A stretch of 64,000 nt of DNA from Catellatospora tritici. Lineage in GTDB: Bacteria; Actinomycetota; Actinomycetes; Mycobacteriales; Micromonosporaceae. Position 1 is the first letter of the stretch. Each line of letters begins with the position of its first letter. Below the pieces are notes generated by a model that ran no database searches, had not been told where the DNA came from, and saw nothing but the letters and a program-made list of their open reading frames with translations. The position numbers were made by a program, and so were the translations under genes. This document shows positions 53,926 through 62,369 of this stretch, one piece after another. The stretch is from contig NZ_JAHRCY010000001.1 of NCBI RefSeq assembly GCF_019083965.1, positions 186,001 to 250,000 of the forward strand, in the 5' to 3' direction.

Positions 53926-54683
53926 CGGCCGGTTCCGGCGGGAACGGTCGGGGCGGTGTCGCGGACCGCCTGGGCGGGCGCGGCGGCCGCGGTCGGGCGC
54001 TGGTGCTGCTGCAGGTAGAGCGCGATCGCGTACACGAACAGGGCCGCGCCGGTCATCTCCAGCAGCTCCTCGAACGAGGCCGACAGCACGTAGCGCATGC
54101 TGGCCCAGCCGGGAGTGAAGCCGATGTTCTCGCGTCCGGAGAACGCTCCGACGACCTCCATGCCCGCCGCGCCGCTGAGGAACAGCACCGCCCCGACGAG
54201 CACGAGCACCCGCACCCGCCCCGGCAGCGCGAGCAGGAACCGCACGTACGACGCCGCGAGCACCAGCACGAACGGGGCGGCGAGCACCAGCCAGGACAGG
54301 TACGACGCCTTGCCCAGGTGCACCACGACGACGGTGGCGCCGATCTCGTGGATCTGGGCGTACTCGTCGATGGAGAGCAGGGCGAAGACGACGCTGAGCA
54401 GGCGCCAGTGCCGGGCGAAGCGCGCCCCGGCCGCCCTGGCGTTGCCCGCGACCTGCCACAGCAGCACCGCGGCCAGCAGCAGCACTCCGGAGGAGTACCA
54501 GGTCGGCAGGTTGTCTTCCTTGTCGACGTAGAAGAACTTGACCAGGCGCCCGAAGTACGGGAACGGGTCGTACACGCCGAGGCCGTGGTAGACCAGGCAG
54601 AAGCCGAGGCTGAGCACGTGCAGGGCGGCGATGCCGCACAGCAGGACGCGCAGCAGGCGACCGGCGGGAATGTCGAGCTTCAC
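53922..54683 (-). CDS. Integral membrane protein, first gene of the FluG-like operon
   Basis: A 253-residue protein with six to seven hydrophobic helices and loops containing YDPFPYFGRLVKFFYVDKED and LLSIDEYAQIHE (an acidic/His motif between helices). No family was recognised. The GTG at 54683 lacks a Shine-Dalgarno sequence. It is coupled to the glutamine-synthetase-like gene by a 4-nt overlap, so a role in the same pathway, such as transport or sensing, is possible. Confidence 0.65.
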   Translation of the reverse strand: MKLDIPAGRLLRVLLCGIAALHVLSLGFCLVYHGLGVYDPFPYFGRLVKFFYVDKEDNLPTWYSSGVLLLAAVLLWQVAGNARAAGARFARHWRLLSVVFALLSIDEYAQIHEIGATVVVVHLGKASYLSWLVLAAPFVLVLAASYVRFLLALPGRVRVLVLVGAVLFLSGAAGMEVVGAFSGRENIGFTPGWASMRYVLSASFEELLEMTGAALFVYAIALYLQQHQRPTAAAAPAQAVRDTAPTVPAGTGR

Positions 54684-54797
54684 CAGGTTTACAACGATGC
54701 GTCGGACCGTTGTGACACGAGCCCGCCGGGTGGTGCTCGGCGTGGCCGCGACGTCGTCGAGTTTCCCGGCCGCCCCGGCTGTGCCATAGTCACCGCT

Positions 54798-55328
54798 GTG
54801 TCCGATCCGATCGCGCGGATGGCCGCGCTCGCCGCAGCCGTGGTGGCGCTGGCGGCCCTTGCCGTGGCCGTCCTGGCGTACCGGCGGGGCGGGGCGCGCC
54901 CCAGCGCCCGGCTGTACCACATGAACAACTTCGGGCCCGGGGACGCCAAGGAGTTCCTGATCGCCACCACCGTCACCAACGGTGCGCTCGGCGCGGTGCA
55001 GGTGGTGACCTGCGAGTTCGAGGTGCAGGGCGTGCGCGGGCGGCACATGCTGGGCGGGCAGGGTCGGCGCGGGCCGGAGCTGCCGTTCCGGCTGGAGGGC
55101 CACCAGAGCGCGACCTGGACCGTCCCGGCCGCCGACGTGGCCGAACTGCTGCGGGTGTACGACAAGAACCCCGCCCGCATCCGCGCCGTGCTGGCGCTGG
55201 GCACCGGGCGTACGGTCAAGGGCGGCTGGTTCCGGTTCGACCTGGACAAGTGGGCCGCCGGCGTCATCCCCGCCCCGCGCGGCGGCGGGTCCAAGCAGGC
55301 GGCGGCGCCCGCCAAGGCGAAGGGCTGA
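54798..55328 (+). CDS. Membrane-anchored protein, unknown
   Basis: A 176-residue protein with one N-terminal helix (MAALAAAVVALAALAVAVLAY). A beta-rich domain (RLYHMNNFGPGDAKEFLIATT ... ATWTVPAADVAELLRVY) and a Lys/Ala tail follow. CATAGT ends 7 nt before the GTG, consistent with a leaderless mRNA. The next gene starts 3 nt after its stop. The function is unknown. Confidence 0.65.
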   Translation: MSDPIARMAALAAAVVALAALAVAVLAYRRGGARPSARLYHMNNFGPGDAKEFLIATTVTNGALGAVQVVTCEFEVQGVRGRHMLGGQGRRGPELPFRLEGHQSATWTVPAADVAELLRVYDKNPARIRAVLALGTGRTVKGGWFRFDLDKWAAGVIPAPRGGGSKQAAAPAKAKG

Positions 55329-55331
55329 GCC

Positions 55332-55832
55332 GTGACCGGTGTGGACATGTACTGGCACCGCGTCCCCGCGACCGCGCTGAAGGCGTCGCCGCGCGAGCTG
55401 TGGGAGTCGGTGCCGACCTTCGGCGACGACGGCTACCCGCTGGCGGTGGCCGAGGGCGTGGTGCTGGCGGTGGCCGAGGACTACCTGCTGCTGGAGGTGC
55501 TGTTCGCGGGCAGCACCGGGCTGGCCGCCGACCCGGCCGGGCTGGTGGTGTCGGGCGGTGACTGGCGGCTGATCGGCGAGTCCGACGACGAGGTCGGGGT
55601 GCTGACGCCGCAACAGGTCGAGGCGGTCTCGGCGTACCTGGACGACGCCGACCCGCAGGAGTGGATCGCGCGGCGGTCCACGGAGCTGGCGGCGGTGCTG
55701 CGCGGCTACTCGCCGAACCCGTGGAACGACCAGCGCGCGAGCCACCTGACCCAGGACGCGGTCGAGCTGGTCGACTTCTACCACCGCGCGGCCGAGGCGG
55801 GCGAGGCGGTCGTGAAGATCCTGGTCGCCTAG
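55332..55832 (+). CDS. DUF1877-like protein
   Basis: A 166-residue soluble acidic protein. It starts MTGVDMYWHRVPATALKASP and has VGVLTPQQVEAVSAYLDDAD and a C-terminal DFYHRAAEAGEAVVKILVA, similar in layout to YfbM/DUF1877 proteins. The function is unknown. It is translationally coupled to the preceding gene and its stop overlaps the convergent HD-domain gene by 4 nt. Confidence 0.55.
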   Translation: MTGVDMYWHRVPATALKASPRELWESVPTFGDDGYPLAVAEGVVLAVAEDYLLLEVLFAGSTGLAADPAGLVVSGGDWRLIGESDDEVGVLTPQQVEAVSAYLDDADPQEWIARRSTELAAVLRGYSPNPWNDQRASHLTQDAVELVDFYHRAAEAGEAVVKILVA

Positions 55833-56401
55833 CGGGGGTACGACCCCTGCCAGGCCAGGCGCTCGTCGGCCCCGGCGGCGATCCGTTCCAGCAGCGCGTC
55901 CACCAGCAGGAACGCCTCCCAGCGGTCGGTCCCGGCAGCGGTGACCCGATCGGCGAGCAGCTGTTCCAGGTCGGCGACCCGCTTGCCCTTCCACACCTTG
56001 TCGGCGACGCTGACCAGCAGGTCCTCGGTGGTGCTGCCCTGATCCCAGTGCGCGTGCGAGGCCGCGAACCGCGCCAGCCCGGGAAGAACACCGTGCGCCT
56101 CCAGCAGCCGCGCCCCGGCCCGCTCGTGCTCGTGGCCCGGCCCCGCCAGCTCGTCGGGGTGGGTGGTCTTGCCGATGTCGTGGGTGGCGGCGCCGAACAG
56201 GACGGCGTCGCGGTCGTACGCCAGCGCGGGGCAGCGCCGGGTCAGTTCCGCGGTCAGCCGCCAGGCGACATCGTGGACCAGGCGCAGGTGGGCGGCCAGG
56301 CGCGGCGGGGCGTCGAGGGTACGCAGCAGATCGGCGGCGATGGCGGGCAGCGGCTGCAGGGGCGGATCGGTCAGGGCGCGCTCGAGCAGGGGCGAGGGCA
56401 T
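55829..56401 (-). CDS. HD-domain phosphohydrolase
   Basis: A 190-residue protein of the HD superfamily. HLRLVHDVAWRL and FGAATHDIGKTTHPDE provide the metal-binding His and His-Asp, and ASHAHWDQG another His. Such proteins cleave phosphate esters of nucleotides; the substrate is unknown. TATACT ends 6 nt before the ATG (leaderless). It is divergent from the CmtR-type gene with 64 nt between, so they share a control region. Confidence 0.85.
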   Translation of the reverse strand: MPSPLLERALTDPPLQPLPAIAADLLRTLDAPPRLAAHLRLVHDVAWRLTAELTRRCPALAYDRDAVLFGAATHDIGKTTHPDELAGPGHEHERAGARLLEAHGVLPGLARFAASHAHWDQGSTTEDLLVSVADKVWKGKRVADLEQLLADRVTAAGTDRWEAFLLVDALLERIAAGADERLAWQGSYPR

Positions 56402-56465
56402 CGGTTCAGTATAAGTAGACTGTTCAGCCGATGCTGAAGTCAGCGTTGGCTGTAGAATCGGGGGC

Positions 56466-56786
56466 ATGCTCGGTGCCGCGACTGACGTGGAGGTGCTGGC
56501 TCGCTTCGGGCAGGCGCTGTCCGACCCCACCCGCATCCGCCTGCTGCTGGCCCTGCGCGAGGGCCCGGCATACCCGACGGATCTGGCCGACCGCCTCGGC
56601 GTCACCCGCACCAACCTCTCCAACCACCTGGCCTGCCTGCGCGGCTGCGGCCTGGTGGTGGCCAGCCCGCAGGGCCGACGCAGCCGATACGAGCTGAGCG
56701 ACGCCCGCCTGGCCCACGCCCTCGACGACCTGCTCGGCCTGGTGCTCGCCATCGACCCGGCGGTCTGCGCCAGTGAGGTGGCCTGA
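56466..56786 (+). CDS. CmtR-type metal-sensing ArsR/SmtB repressor
   Basis: A 106-residue repressor closely resembling mycobacterial CmtR, which senses Cd(II) and Pb(II). Winged helix: LGVTRTNLSNHLACLRGCGLVV. The CmtR ligands Cys57 and Cys61 are at the same positions (LACLRGC), and Cys101 near the C-terminus matches the third ligand (Cys102). TAGAAT ends 7 nt before the ATG. The CDF exporter gene begins 2 nt after its stop, so it probably represses a metal-efflux operon. Confidence 0.88.
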   Translation: MLGAATDVEVLARFGQALSDPTRIRLLLALREGPAYPTDLADRLGVTRTNLSNHLACLRGCGLVVASPQGRRSRYELSDARLAHALDDLLGLVLAIDPAVCASEVA

Positions 56787-56787
56787 C

Positions 56788-57807
56788 ATGGGCGCCGGAC
56801 ACGACCACGCCGACCACGCCGACCACGCCGGACCCGGGCACGGTGACCACGTCGGACCCGGGCACGGCAGCCACGGGCACGGCGTGTCGGCTGACGCCGA
56901 CCGGCGCTGGCTGAGCATCGCGCTCGCGCTGATCCTCGGGTTCATGGCCGTCGAGGTCGTGATCGGCCTGCTCGCCGACTCCCTCGCGCTGCTGTCCGAC
57001 GCCGCGCACATGCTCACCGACGCCGCAGCGATCGTGCTGGCCCTGGTGGCGATGCGACTGGCCGCCCGCCCGCCGCGCGGCGGCTACACGTACGGGCTCA
57101 AGCGTGCCGAGATCCTGTCCGCCCAGGCCAACGGCATCACCCTGCTACTGCTGGCCGCCTGGCTGGGGTACGAGGCAATCGCACGGCTCATCCACCCGCC
57201 GGACGTGCGCGGTGGCGCGGTCCTGATCACCGCGATCGCGGGCATCGGCGTCAACCTGGTCGCCACCTGGTGCCTGTCGCGGGCCAACCGGTCCAGCCTC
57301 AACATCGAGGGCGCGTTCCAGCACATCCTCAACGACCTGTTCGCCTTCATCGCCACCGCGATCGCTGGCCTGATCGTGCTCACCACCGGCTTCAACCGCG
57401 CCGACGGCATCGCCTCGTTGGTCGTGGTGGGGCTGATGGTCAAGGCGGGCCTGGAACTGCTCGCCGCCTCGGGTCGCATCCTGTTGGAGGCGGCACCCGC
57501 CGGGCTCAGCCCCGACGCGCTGGGCGCCGAGCTGGCCCGCGTGAACGGCGTGGTCGAGGTGCACGACCTGCACGTGTGGCAGGTCACCTCGGGCTACCCG
57601 GCTCTGTCCGCGCACATCCTGGTGCAGCCGCACGGCGACTGCCACGCGGTGCGCCGCGAGGTGGAGGGGCTGCTGCGCGGTGAGCACCACATCGCGCACA
57701 CCACGCTGCAGGTCGACCACACCGACGAGCACGACACCCCGGCCGCGATCGCGGCCGCCCACTGCGCCGATCCGCACGGTGCCGTGTACCGGCCGCCGCA
57801 CGCATAA
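56788..57807 (+). CDS. Cation diffusion facilitator metal exporter
   Basis: A 339-residue CDF transporter. It has a His/Asp/Gly-rich N-terminus (about residues 4-32) likely to bind metal, then six helices. Metal-site motifs are HMLTD in helix 2 and HILND in helix 5, the HxxxD pattern of Zn/Cd transporters. The cytoplasmic domain has VVEVHDLHVWQVTSGYPALS. Cotranscription with the CmtR-type repressor points to Zn, Cd or Pb export. ATG 56788 directly follows the regulator stop. Confidence 0.92.
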   Translation: MGAGHDHADHADHAGPGHGDHVGPGHGSHGHGVSADADRRWLSIALALILGFMAVEVVIGLLADSLALLSDAAHMLTDAAAIVLALVAMRLAARPPRGGYTYGLKRAEILSAQANGITLLLLAAWLGYEAIARLIHPPDVRGGAVLITAIAGIGVNLVATWCLSRANRSSLNIEGAFQHILNDLFAFIATAIAGLIVLTTGFNRADGIASLVVVGLMVKAGLELLAASGRILLEAAPAGLSPDALGAELARVNGVVEVHDLHVWQVTSGYPALSAHILVQPHGDCHAVRREVEGLLRGEHHIAHTTLQVDHTDEHDTPAAIAAAHCADPHGAVYRPPHA

Positions 57808-57815
57808 TCGGCGCC

Positions 57816-58319
57816 ATGCCGCACAGCGAACCGTACGTCGTGCACCACACCCCCGGCCGCGTCGCGATGATGCCCCGGCCGGGGCGCAACGTGCAGCTCG
57901 ACGCCGACCTGGCCCAGCTGCGCGCGGCGCACGGCGTCGACGTCGTGGTCTGCGCCCTGTCCGAGGATGAGTTGGAGCTGCTGGGGCTGCTCGGCGAGGC
58001 CCACGCGGTGCGTCGGGCCGGGATGCGGTTCGAGCACTTCCCCATCGGCGACCACGACGTCCCCGAGTTCGCGCCCTACCTGGCCCTCACCGCCCGCCTG
58101 GCCGCCGACGTCACCGCCGGGGCGTACGTGGTGGCGCACTGCTGGGCCGGGATCGGCCGGTCCGGACTGCTCGCCGGTGGTGTCCTGATCCACCTGGGCC
58201 TGTCGGCACAGCAGGCGATGGCCCGCCTCACCGAGGCACGCGGCCTGCCCTCGCCGGAGACGCGGTCGCAGCGGGACATCCTGGTCCGGCTCGCCGAAAC
58301 CGTCGCCCCATCAATCTGA
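57816..58319 (+). CDS. Protein-tyrosine/dual-specificity phosphatase-like protein
   Basis: A 167-residue phosphatase with the active-site loop HCWAGIGRSG (HCX5R) at about residues 109-118. A likely general acid is in FPIGDHDVPEF. The length suits a compact tyrosine or phosphoinositide phosphatase; the substrate is unknown. CATAAT ends 7 nt before the ATG, so it has its own likely leaderless promoter although it follows the CDF gene closely. Confidence 0.85.
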   Translation: MPHSEPYVVHHTPGRVAMMPRPGRNVQLDADLAQLRAAHGVDVVVCALSEDELELLGLLGEAHAVRRAGMRFEHFPIGDHDVPEFAPYLALTARLAADVTAGAYVVAHCWAGIGRSGLLAGGVLIHLGLSAQQAMARLTEARGLPSPETRSQRDILVRLAETVAPSI

Positions 58320-58360
58320 CCAGCCCGCACCATCCACGTCGTCCCGCGCCGCCGAACAAC

Positions 58361-58415
58361 GTTTGGAAGGGCACCTTCTTCTACGCGAAGCGATAAAGAA
58401 GGTGTGCTTCCTTAC
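58361..58415 (-). repeat. Palindromic intergenic repeat, copy 4 (inverted)
   Basis: gtttggaagggcaccttctt, then ctacgcgaagcgataa, then agaaggtgtgcttccttac. It is a diverged inverted copy of 40594-40646, after the phosphatase gene. The next 275 nt up to the H1-like gene hold no gene; a possible promoter is TTGCGC ... TATTTT around 58498-58528. Confidence 0.8.
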
Positions 58416-58690
58416 CGGCGAGGCGGCGGTGTGCCGGGGGAGGCCCCAACAGGCGGTGCCGTAAGGGATGGTGCGATACGTGCACTGTGGAGTGCTTGCG
58501 CGACTGCGGATCGCTTTCACTATTTTATGGATTTCGCTCACACATGGGCCTTTTGCGGCGCACAGTGATGTCTGGAGCAGCAGTGCGCGGGATTCGCACC
58601 GGTGAACCACGTTCGCCGGAGAGGCCGGACACCGCTGTTCGCGGTTCCGCCGGAGGCATGTCCGGCAGGACATACCCGTGAGGAGGAGCG

Positions 58691-59641
58691 ATGGCCGTAG
58701 CCAAGGCCGCAGCGAAGAAGGCCCCTGCGAAGAAGGCCGCTGCCACGAAGGCGGCCGCCAAGAAGGCGCCGAGTCGGCCGGTTGCGGCGAAGAAGACCGC
58801 GACCGCGACCGCCAAGAAGACGTCTCCGGCGAAGAAGACCGCGGTGAAGAAGACCACCGCCGCCAAGAAGACCACCGCCGCGAAGAAAGCCACCGCGGCA
58901 ACGAAGACCACTGCCAAGAAGACCACGGCGGCCCGGAAGACCACCGCGGCGGCGGCGAAGACCACCGCGAAGAAGTTGACCGCGGCCGTGAAGAAGACCG
59001 CACCGGCTAAGAAGGCGACGGCGAAGAAGGCCATGGCGATCAAGAGCACGACGGCCCGCAAGACCACGACGGCCCGCAAGACCACGGCGAAGAAGACCGC
59101 CGCCGCCAAGAAGACCACGCCGCTGAAGAAGGCCGCCGTCGCGAAGAAGACGTCGCCGGCCAGGAAGGCGACCGCGAAGAAGACGTCGCCGGCAAAGAAG
59201 ACGACCGTGGCGAAGAAGACGATCGCGGCGAAGAAGACGACCGCGGCCAGGAAGACGTCTCCGGCGAAGAAGACCACCACCGCCAAGAAGACCACCGCCA
59301 AGAAGACCACTGCGAAGAAGACCACGGCCGCCAAGAAGACCACCGCGGCTCGCAAGACGACCTCGGCCGCCCGCAAGAGCACCGCGGCCAAACGGGTCAC
59401 CGCGACCGTGAAGAAGGCCGCGGCCAAGAAGACCACGGCCAAGAAGACCATGGCGGCCCGCAAGGCCACGCCCATGAAGAAGGCGGCCACCGCCCGCAAG
59501 ACCACCCCGGCCAAGAAGACGGCCATGGCGGCGAGGAAGACCGCTCCCGCCCGTAAGACGACCGTACGCAAGACCGCGATGAAGTCCGTGGTCGCCAAGT
59601 CGACAGCCCGCAGAACGCCTGCTCGCAAGAGCATGCGCTGA
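58691..59641 (+). CDS. Histone H1-like Lys/Ala/Thr repeat protein
   Basis: A 316-residue protein composed almost wholly of KKTTA/AKK-type repeats, resembling eukaryotic H1 tails and the C-terminal tail of HU at 21926 but with no HU domain. It should bind DNA non-specifically and compact the nucleoid; its full length and absence of a globular domain are unusual. GGAGGAG lies 5-6 nt before the ATG. The repeat number may vary between strains because the DNA is internally repetitive. Confidence 0.88.
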   Translation: MAVAKAAAKKAPAKKAAATKAAAKKAPSRPVAAKKTATATAKKTSPAKKTAVKKTTAAKKTTAAKKATAATKTTAKKTTAARKTTAAAAKTTAKKLTAAVKKTAPAKKATAKKAMAIKSTTARKTTTARKTTAKKTAAAKKTTPLKKAAVAKKTSPARKATAKKTSPAKKTTVAKKTIAAKKTTAARKTSPAKKTTTAKKTTAKKTTAKKTTAAKKTTAARKTTSAARKSTAAKRVTATVKKAAAKKTTAKKTMAARKATPMKKAATARKTTPAKKTAMAARKTAPARKTTVRKTAMKSVVAKSTARRTPARKSMR

Positions 59642-59697
59642 TTCGGGTGACCAGCCGGCCGGTGCCGCCGAAGGTCAGCTGCTGATAAGAATGACCA

Positions 59698-61104
59698 ATG
59701 GCACACCGCCGCCTGACCACCCAGGCCATCGACTTCACCTCCCTGCGCCGTGAGCTGGACCTGCCCGACGGGTTCCCGCCCGCGGCGCAGGCGCAGGCCG
59801 AGCAGGCCGCCCGCGAGGTGCCGCTGCCGGGCGTCGACCGCACCGACATCCCGTTCGTGACGGTCGACCCGGCCTCGTCCCGCGACCTGGACCAGGCCGT
59901 GTGCCTGCGGCGCCGCGACGGTGGCGGCTACCGGGTGCACTACGCCATCGCCGACGTCGCGGCATACGTGCCACCGGGCAGCGCGCTGGAGGCCGAGACG
60001 TGGAAGCGCGGGCAGACGGTGTACCTGCCCGACGGCAAGGTGCCGCTGCACCCCACGGTGCTCAGCGAGGGCACGGTCAGCCTGCTGCCCGAGGTGGAGC
60101 GGGCCGCGGTGGTGTGGACGATCGACGTCAGCGCCGACGGGGACACCGAAACCGTGACCCTGCAACGGGCCCGGGTCCGCAGCCGGGCCAAGCTCGCCTA
60201 CGACGGCGTACAGTCCGATGCCGACGCCGGGAAGCTCGCCGAGCCGATCGCGCTGCTGCCCGAGCTGGGCAAACTGCTGATCGCACGGGCGCTGGAACGC
60301 GGCGCCATCAACCTGCCCATGCCGGAGCAGGAGATCGAGCCCGACGGCCGGGGTTGGCGGCTCAGCCTGCGCGCGCCGCTGCCCAGCGAGGAGTGGAACG
60401 CACAGATCTCGCTGCTCACCGGCCGGGCCGCCGCCGAGATCATGCTCAAGGGCCGGATCGGCCTGCTGCGCACCATGCCCGCCCCCGACCCGCACGCCGT
60501 GGCCCGGCTGCGCCTGGCCGGGCAGGGCCTGGGCATCGACTGGCCCGACGGCATGACCGTGGGGCAGGTCATCGCCAGGCTCGACTGCGCCGACCCGAAG
60601 GCCGCCGCGTTCATCGACGAGGCCGCCGAGCTGCTACGCGGCGCCGGGTACACGCCGTTCGCCGGTGAACTGCCCGCCGAGCCCGCGCACGCGGCGGTGG
60701 CTTCGACGTACGCCCATGTCACCGCCCCGCTGCGACGGCTGGCCGACCGGTACGCGACCGAGGTGTGCCTGGCCCTGCACGAGGGCCGGGACGTGCCCGC
60801 CTGGGCCGCCGAGGCGCTGCCGCAGCTCCCGGGCATCATGATCGGCACCGGGACCGTCGCCTCGGCCGCCGAGCGGGGCGCGATCGACCTGGTCGAGGCG
60901 GTCGTGCTCGCCGACCGTATCGGCGAGACGTTCCCCGCCGCCGTGCTGGACACCAACCACGGCAAGCCCGGCGGCACCGTCGCCCTCGACGAGCCCGCCG
61001 TCCGCGCCCGCTGCGACGGCGAACTCACCGCGGGCGACCGGGTGACGGTGCGGCTCACCACCGCCGACCCCGCCAAACGCCTCGTCCGCTTCGCCCTCGC
61101 CTAA
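59698..61104 (+). CDS. RNB-domain ribonuclease (RNase II/R family)
   Basis: A 468-residue 3'-5' exoribonuclease of the RNB family, shorter than RNase II (about 640) because N-terminal cold-shock domains are absent. The catalytic acid cluster D-x5-D-x-D is Asp57, Asp63, Asp65 (DPASSRDLDQAV), but the fourth acidic position is Gln66 instead of Asp. YRVHYAIADVAAYV and AHVTAPLRRLADRYATEV match the RNB core. The function is probably RNA turnover, with altered metal binding possible. It follows the H1-like gene by 56 nt. Confidence 0.88.
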   Translation: MAHRRLTTQAIDFTSLRRELDLPDGFPPAAQAQAEQAAREVPLPGVDRTDIPFVTVDPASSRDLDQAVCLRRRDGGGYRVHYAIADVAAYVPPGSALEAETWKRGQTVYLPDGKVPLHPTVLSEGTVSLLPEVERAAVVWTIDVSADGDTETVTLQRARVRSRAKLAYDGVQSDADAGKLAEPIALLPELGKLLIARALERGAINLPMPEQEIEPDGRGWRLSLRAPLPSEEWNAQISLLTGRAAAEIMLKGRIGLLRTMPAPDPHAVARLRLAGQGLGIDWPDGMTVGQVIARLDCADPKAAAFIDEAAELLRGAGYTPFAGELPAEPAHAAVASTYAHVTAPLRRLADRYATEVCLALHEGRDVPAWAAEALPQLPGIMIGTGTVASAAERGAIDLVEAVVLADRIGETFPAAVLDTNHGKPGGTVALDEPAVRARCDGELTAGDRVTVRLTTADPAKRLVRFALA

Positions 61105-61118
61105 CCCCAGGCCCGCGA

Positions 61119-61207
61119 GTTAGGGAAGGGCACCTGCGTCGTCTCGCGTCGGCGAGGCGACGCAGCACTTCTGCCCATTATCCGATGTGGAATGGTCCCT
61201 TCCCAAC
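61119..61207. repeat. Palindromic intergenic repeat, diverged copy 5
   Basis: The outer arms gttagggaagggcacc and ggtcccttcccaac surround an inner hairpin gcgtcg/cgacgc (61136-61164). It keeps the gggaaggg...cccttccc ends of the repeat family but with a different, longer interior. It lies between convergent RNB and RNase H genes. Confidence 0.6.
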
Positions 61208-61257
61208 CCGCGGAGCGCGATGGCGCGCGGACGGTCGGCGGAGGGGCGGAGCGGGGT

Positions 61258-62367
61258 TCAGAGGTCCGCGAGGTGGGCGGTGTCGTTGACGACGCGGACC
61301 GAGACGCCGCCGTCGGGCCAGGTGTCCACAATGGACACTCCGGCCGGGTCGAGCAGCAGTCGGTGCAGGAACGCGTCCGAGGCGGCCAGGGCGTCCCGCA
61401 GGATCAGCTTGATCGGTGACACGTGCGAGACGACGGCCAGGGTGCTGCCCTCGTACTGCGTCTGCAGCCGCCCGACCACGCCCCGGACCCGCTTGGCCAC
61501 CTTCTGGAACGACTCCCCACCGGGCGGGGCGACCGAGGTGGAGGCCAGCCAGGCCGACAGTTCGGCCGCGTACTGGTCGCGCACTTCGCCGAAGGTGAGC
61601 CCCTCCCACGCCCCGAAATCGCACTCGATCAGCTCGGGTTCGACCTCCACCGGCACCCCGCCCGCCGCCTTGGCGATGGCGCGGGCGGTCGCCTTGCAGC
61701 GCTTCAGCGGCGAGCAGATGACCCGGTCCGGGCCCAGCCCCGCGACGCGGCGCGCGGTGGCGGCCGCCTGCAGCTCGCCGCGCTCGGACAGCGGCACGTC
61801 GCCCCGGCCGGAGTAGCGCTTCTGCGCGGTCAGCGGGGTCTCCCCGTGCCGCACCAGGATCAGCCTGGTGGCCGGGGCGGTGCGCGGCGCCCAGTCCTGC
61901 TTGGGTTCGGTCACCGCGACGGCCGTGGCGACCGCGGCGTCGTGCTCGATGACGGCGCCACCGGCCGCGGCGGCGTCCATGGCCGCGTTGGCCAGGGCGT
62001 CGGCGGCCCGGTTGCGCTCACGCGGGATCCAGCCGTAGGTCACCTGGTCGAACTTGCGCACCAGCGCCGCCGCCTGTGCCGCCAGCGGCCGCAGCCCCTG
62101 GTGTTTGATCTGCCAGCGGCCCGACATCTGCTCGACCACCAGCTTGGAGTCCATCCGCACCTCGACCAGGGTCGCGCCCAGCTCGGCGGCGGCCTCCAGC
62201 CCGGCGATGAGCCCCCGGTACTCGGCGACGTTGTTGGTCGCGACACCGATCGCGGCGGCCCGCTCGGCCAGCACCTGGCCGCTGGCCGCGTCCCGCACCA
62301 CCGCGCCGTATCCGGCCGGGCCGGGGTTGCCGCGAGCGCCCCCGTCGGCCTCGACCACGACCCGCAT
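61258..62367 (-). CDS. Bifunctional RNase HI / acid phosphatase
   Basis: A 369-residue fusion like Rv2228c. Residues 1-130 form an RNase HI domain (ADGGARGNPGPAGYG; NNVAEYRGLIAGLE; RMDSKLVVEQMSGRW; NRAADALAN) that cleaves RNA in RNA-DNA hybrids. Residues about 165-369 form a histidine-phosphatase domain of the CobC/phosphoglycerate-mutase type (LVRHGETPLT; IECDFGAWEGLTFGEV; VSHVSPIKL). Rv2228c's phosphatase acts on alpha-ribazole phosphate. ATG 62367 lies just after the overlapping upstream stop; GTG 62373 is the alternative. Confidence 0.93.
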   Translation of the reverse strand: MRVVVEADGGARGNPGPAGYGAVVRDAASGQVLAERAAAIGVATNNVAEYRGLIAGLEAAAELGATLVEVRMDSKLVVEQMSGRWQIKHQGLRPLAAQAAALVRKFDQVTYGWIPRERNRAADALANAAMDAAAAGGAVIEHDAAVATAVAVTEPKQDWAPRTAPATRLILVRHGETPLTAQKRYSGRGDVPLSERGELQAAATARRVAGLGPDRVICSPLKRCKATARAIAKAAGGVPVEVEPELIECDFGAWEGLTFGEVRDQYAAELSAWLASTSVAPPGGESFQKVAKRVRGVVGRLQTQYEGSTLAVVSHVSPIKLILRDALAASDAFLHRLLLDPAGVSIVDTWPDGGVSVRVVNDTAHLADL

Positions 62368-62369
62368 GG

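Noticed and set aside
58525..60495. 656-codon minus-strand frame reading as a Phe/Val/Ala-rich membrane-like protein
   Set aside because: The hydrophobic pattern is the complement of Lys codons (AAG read as CTT/TTC) in the H1-like gene, not a real membrane protein. The plus-strand gene has a strong ribosome site.
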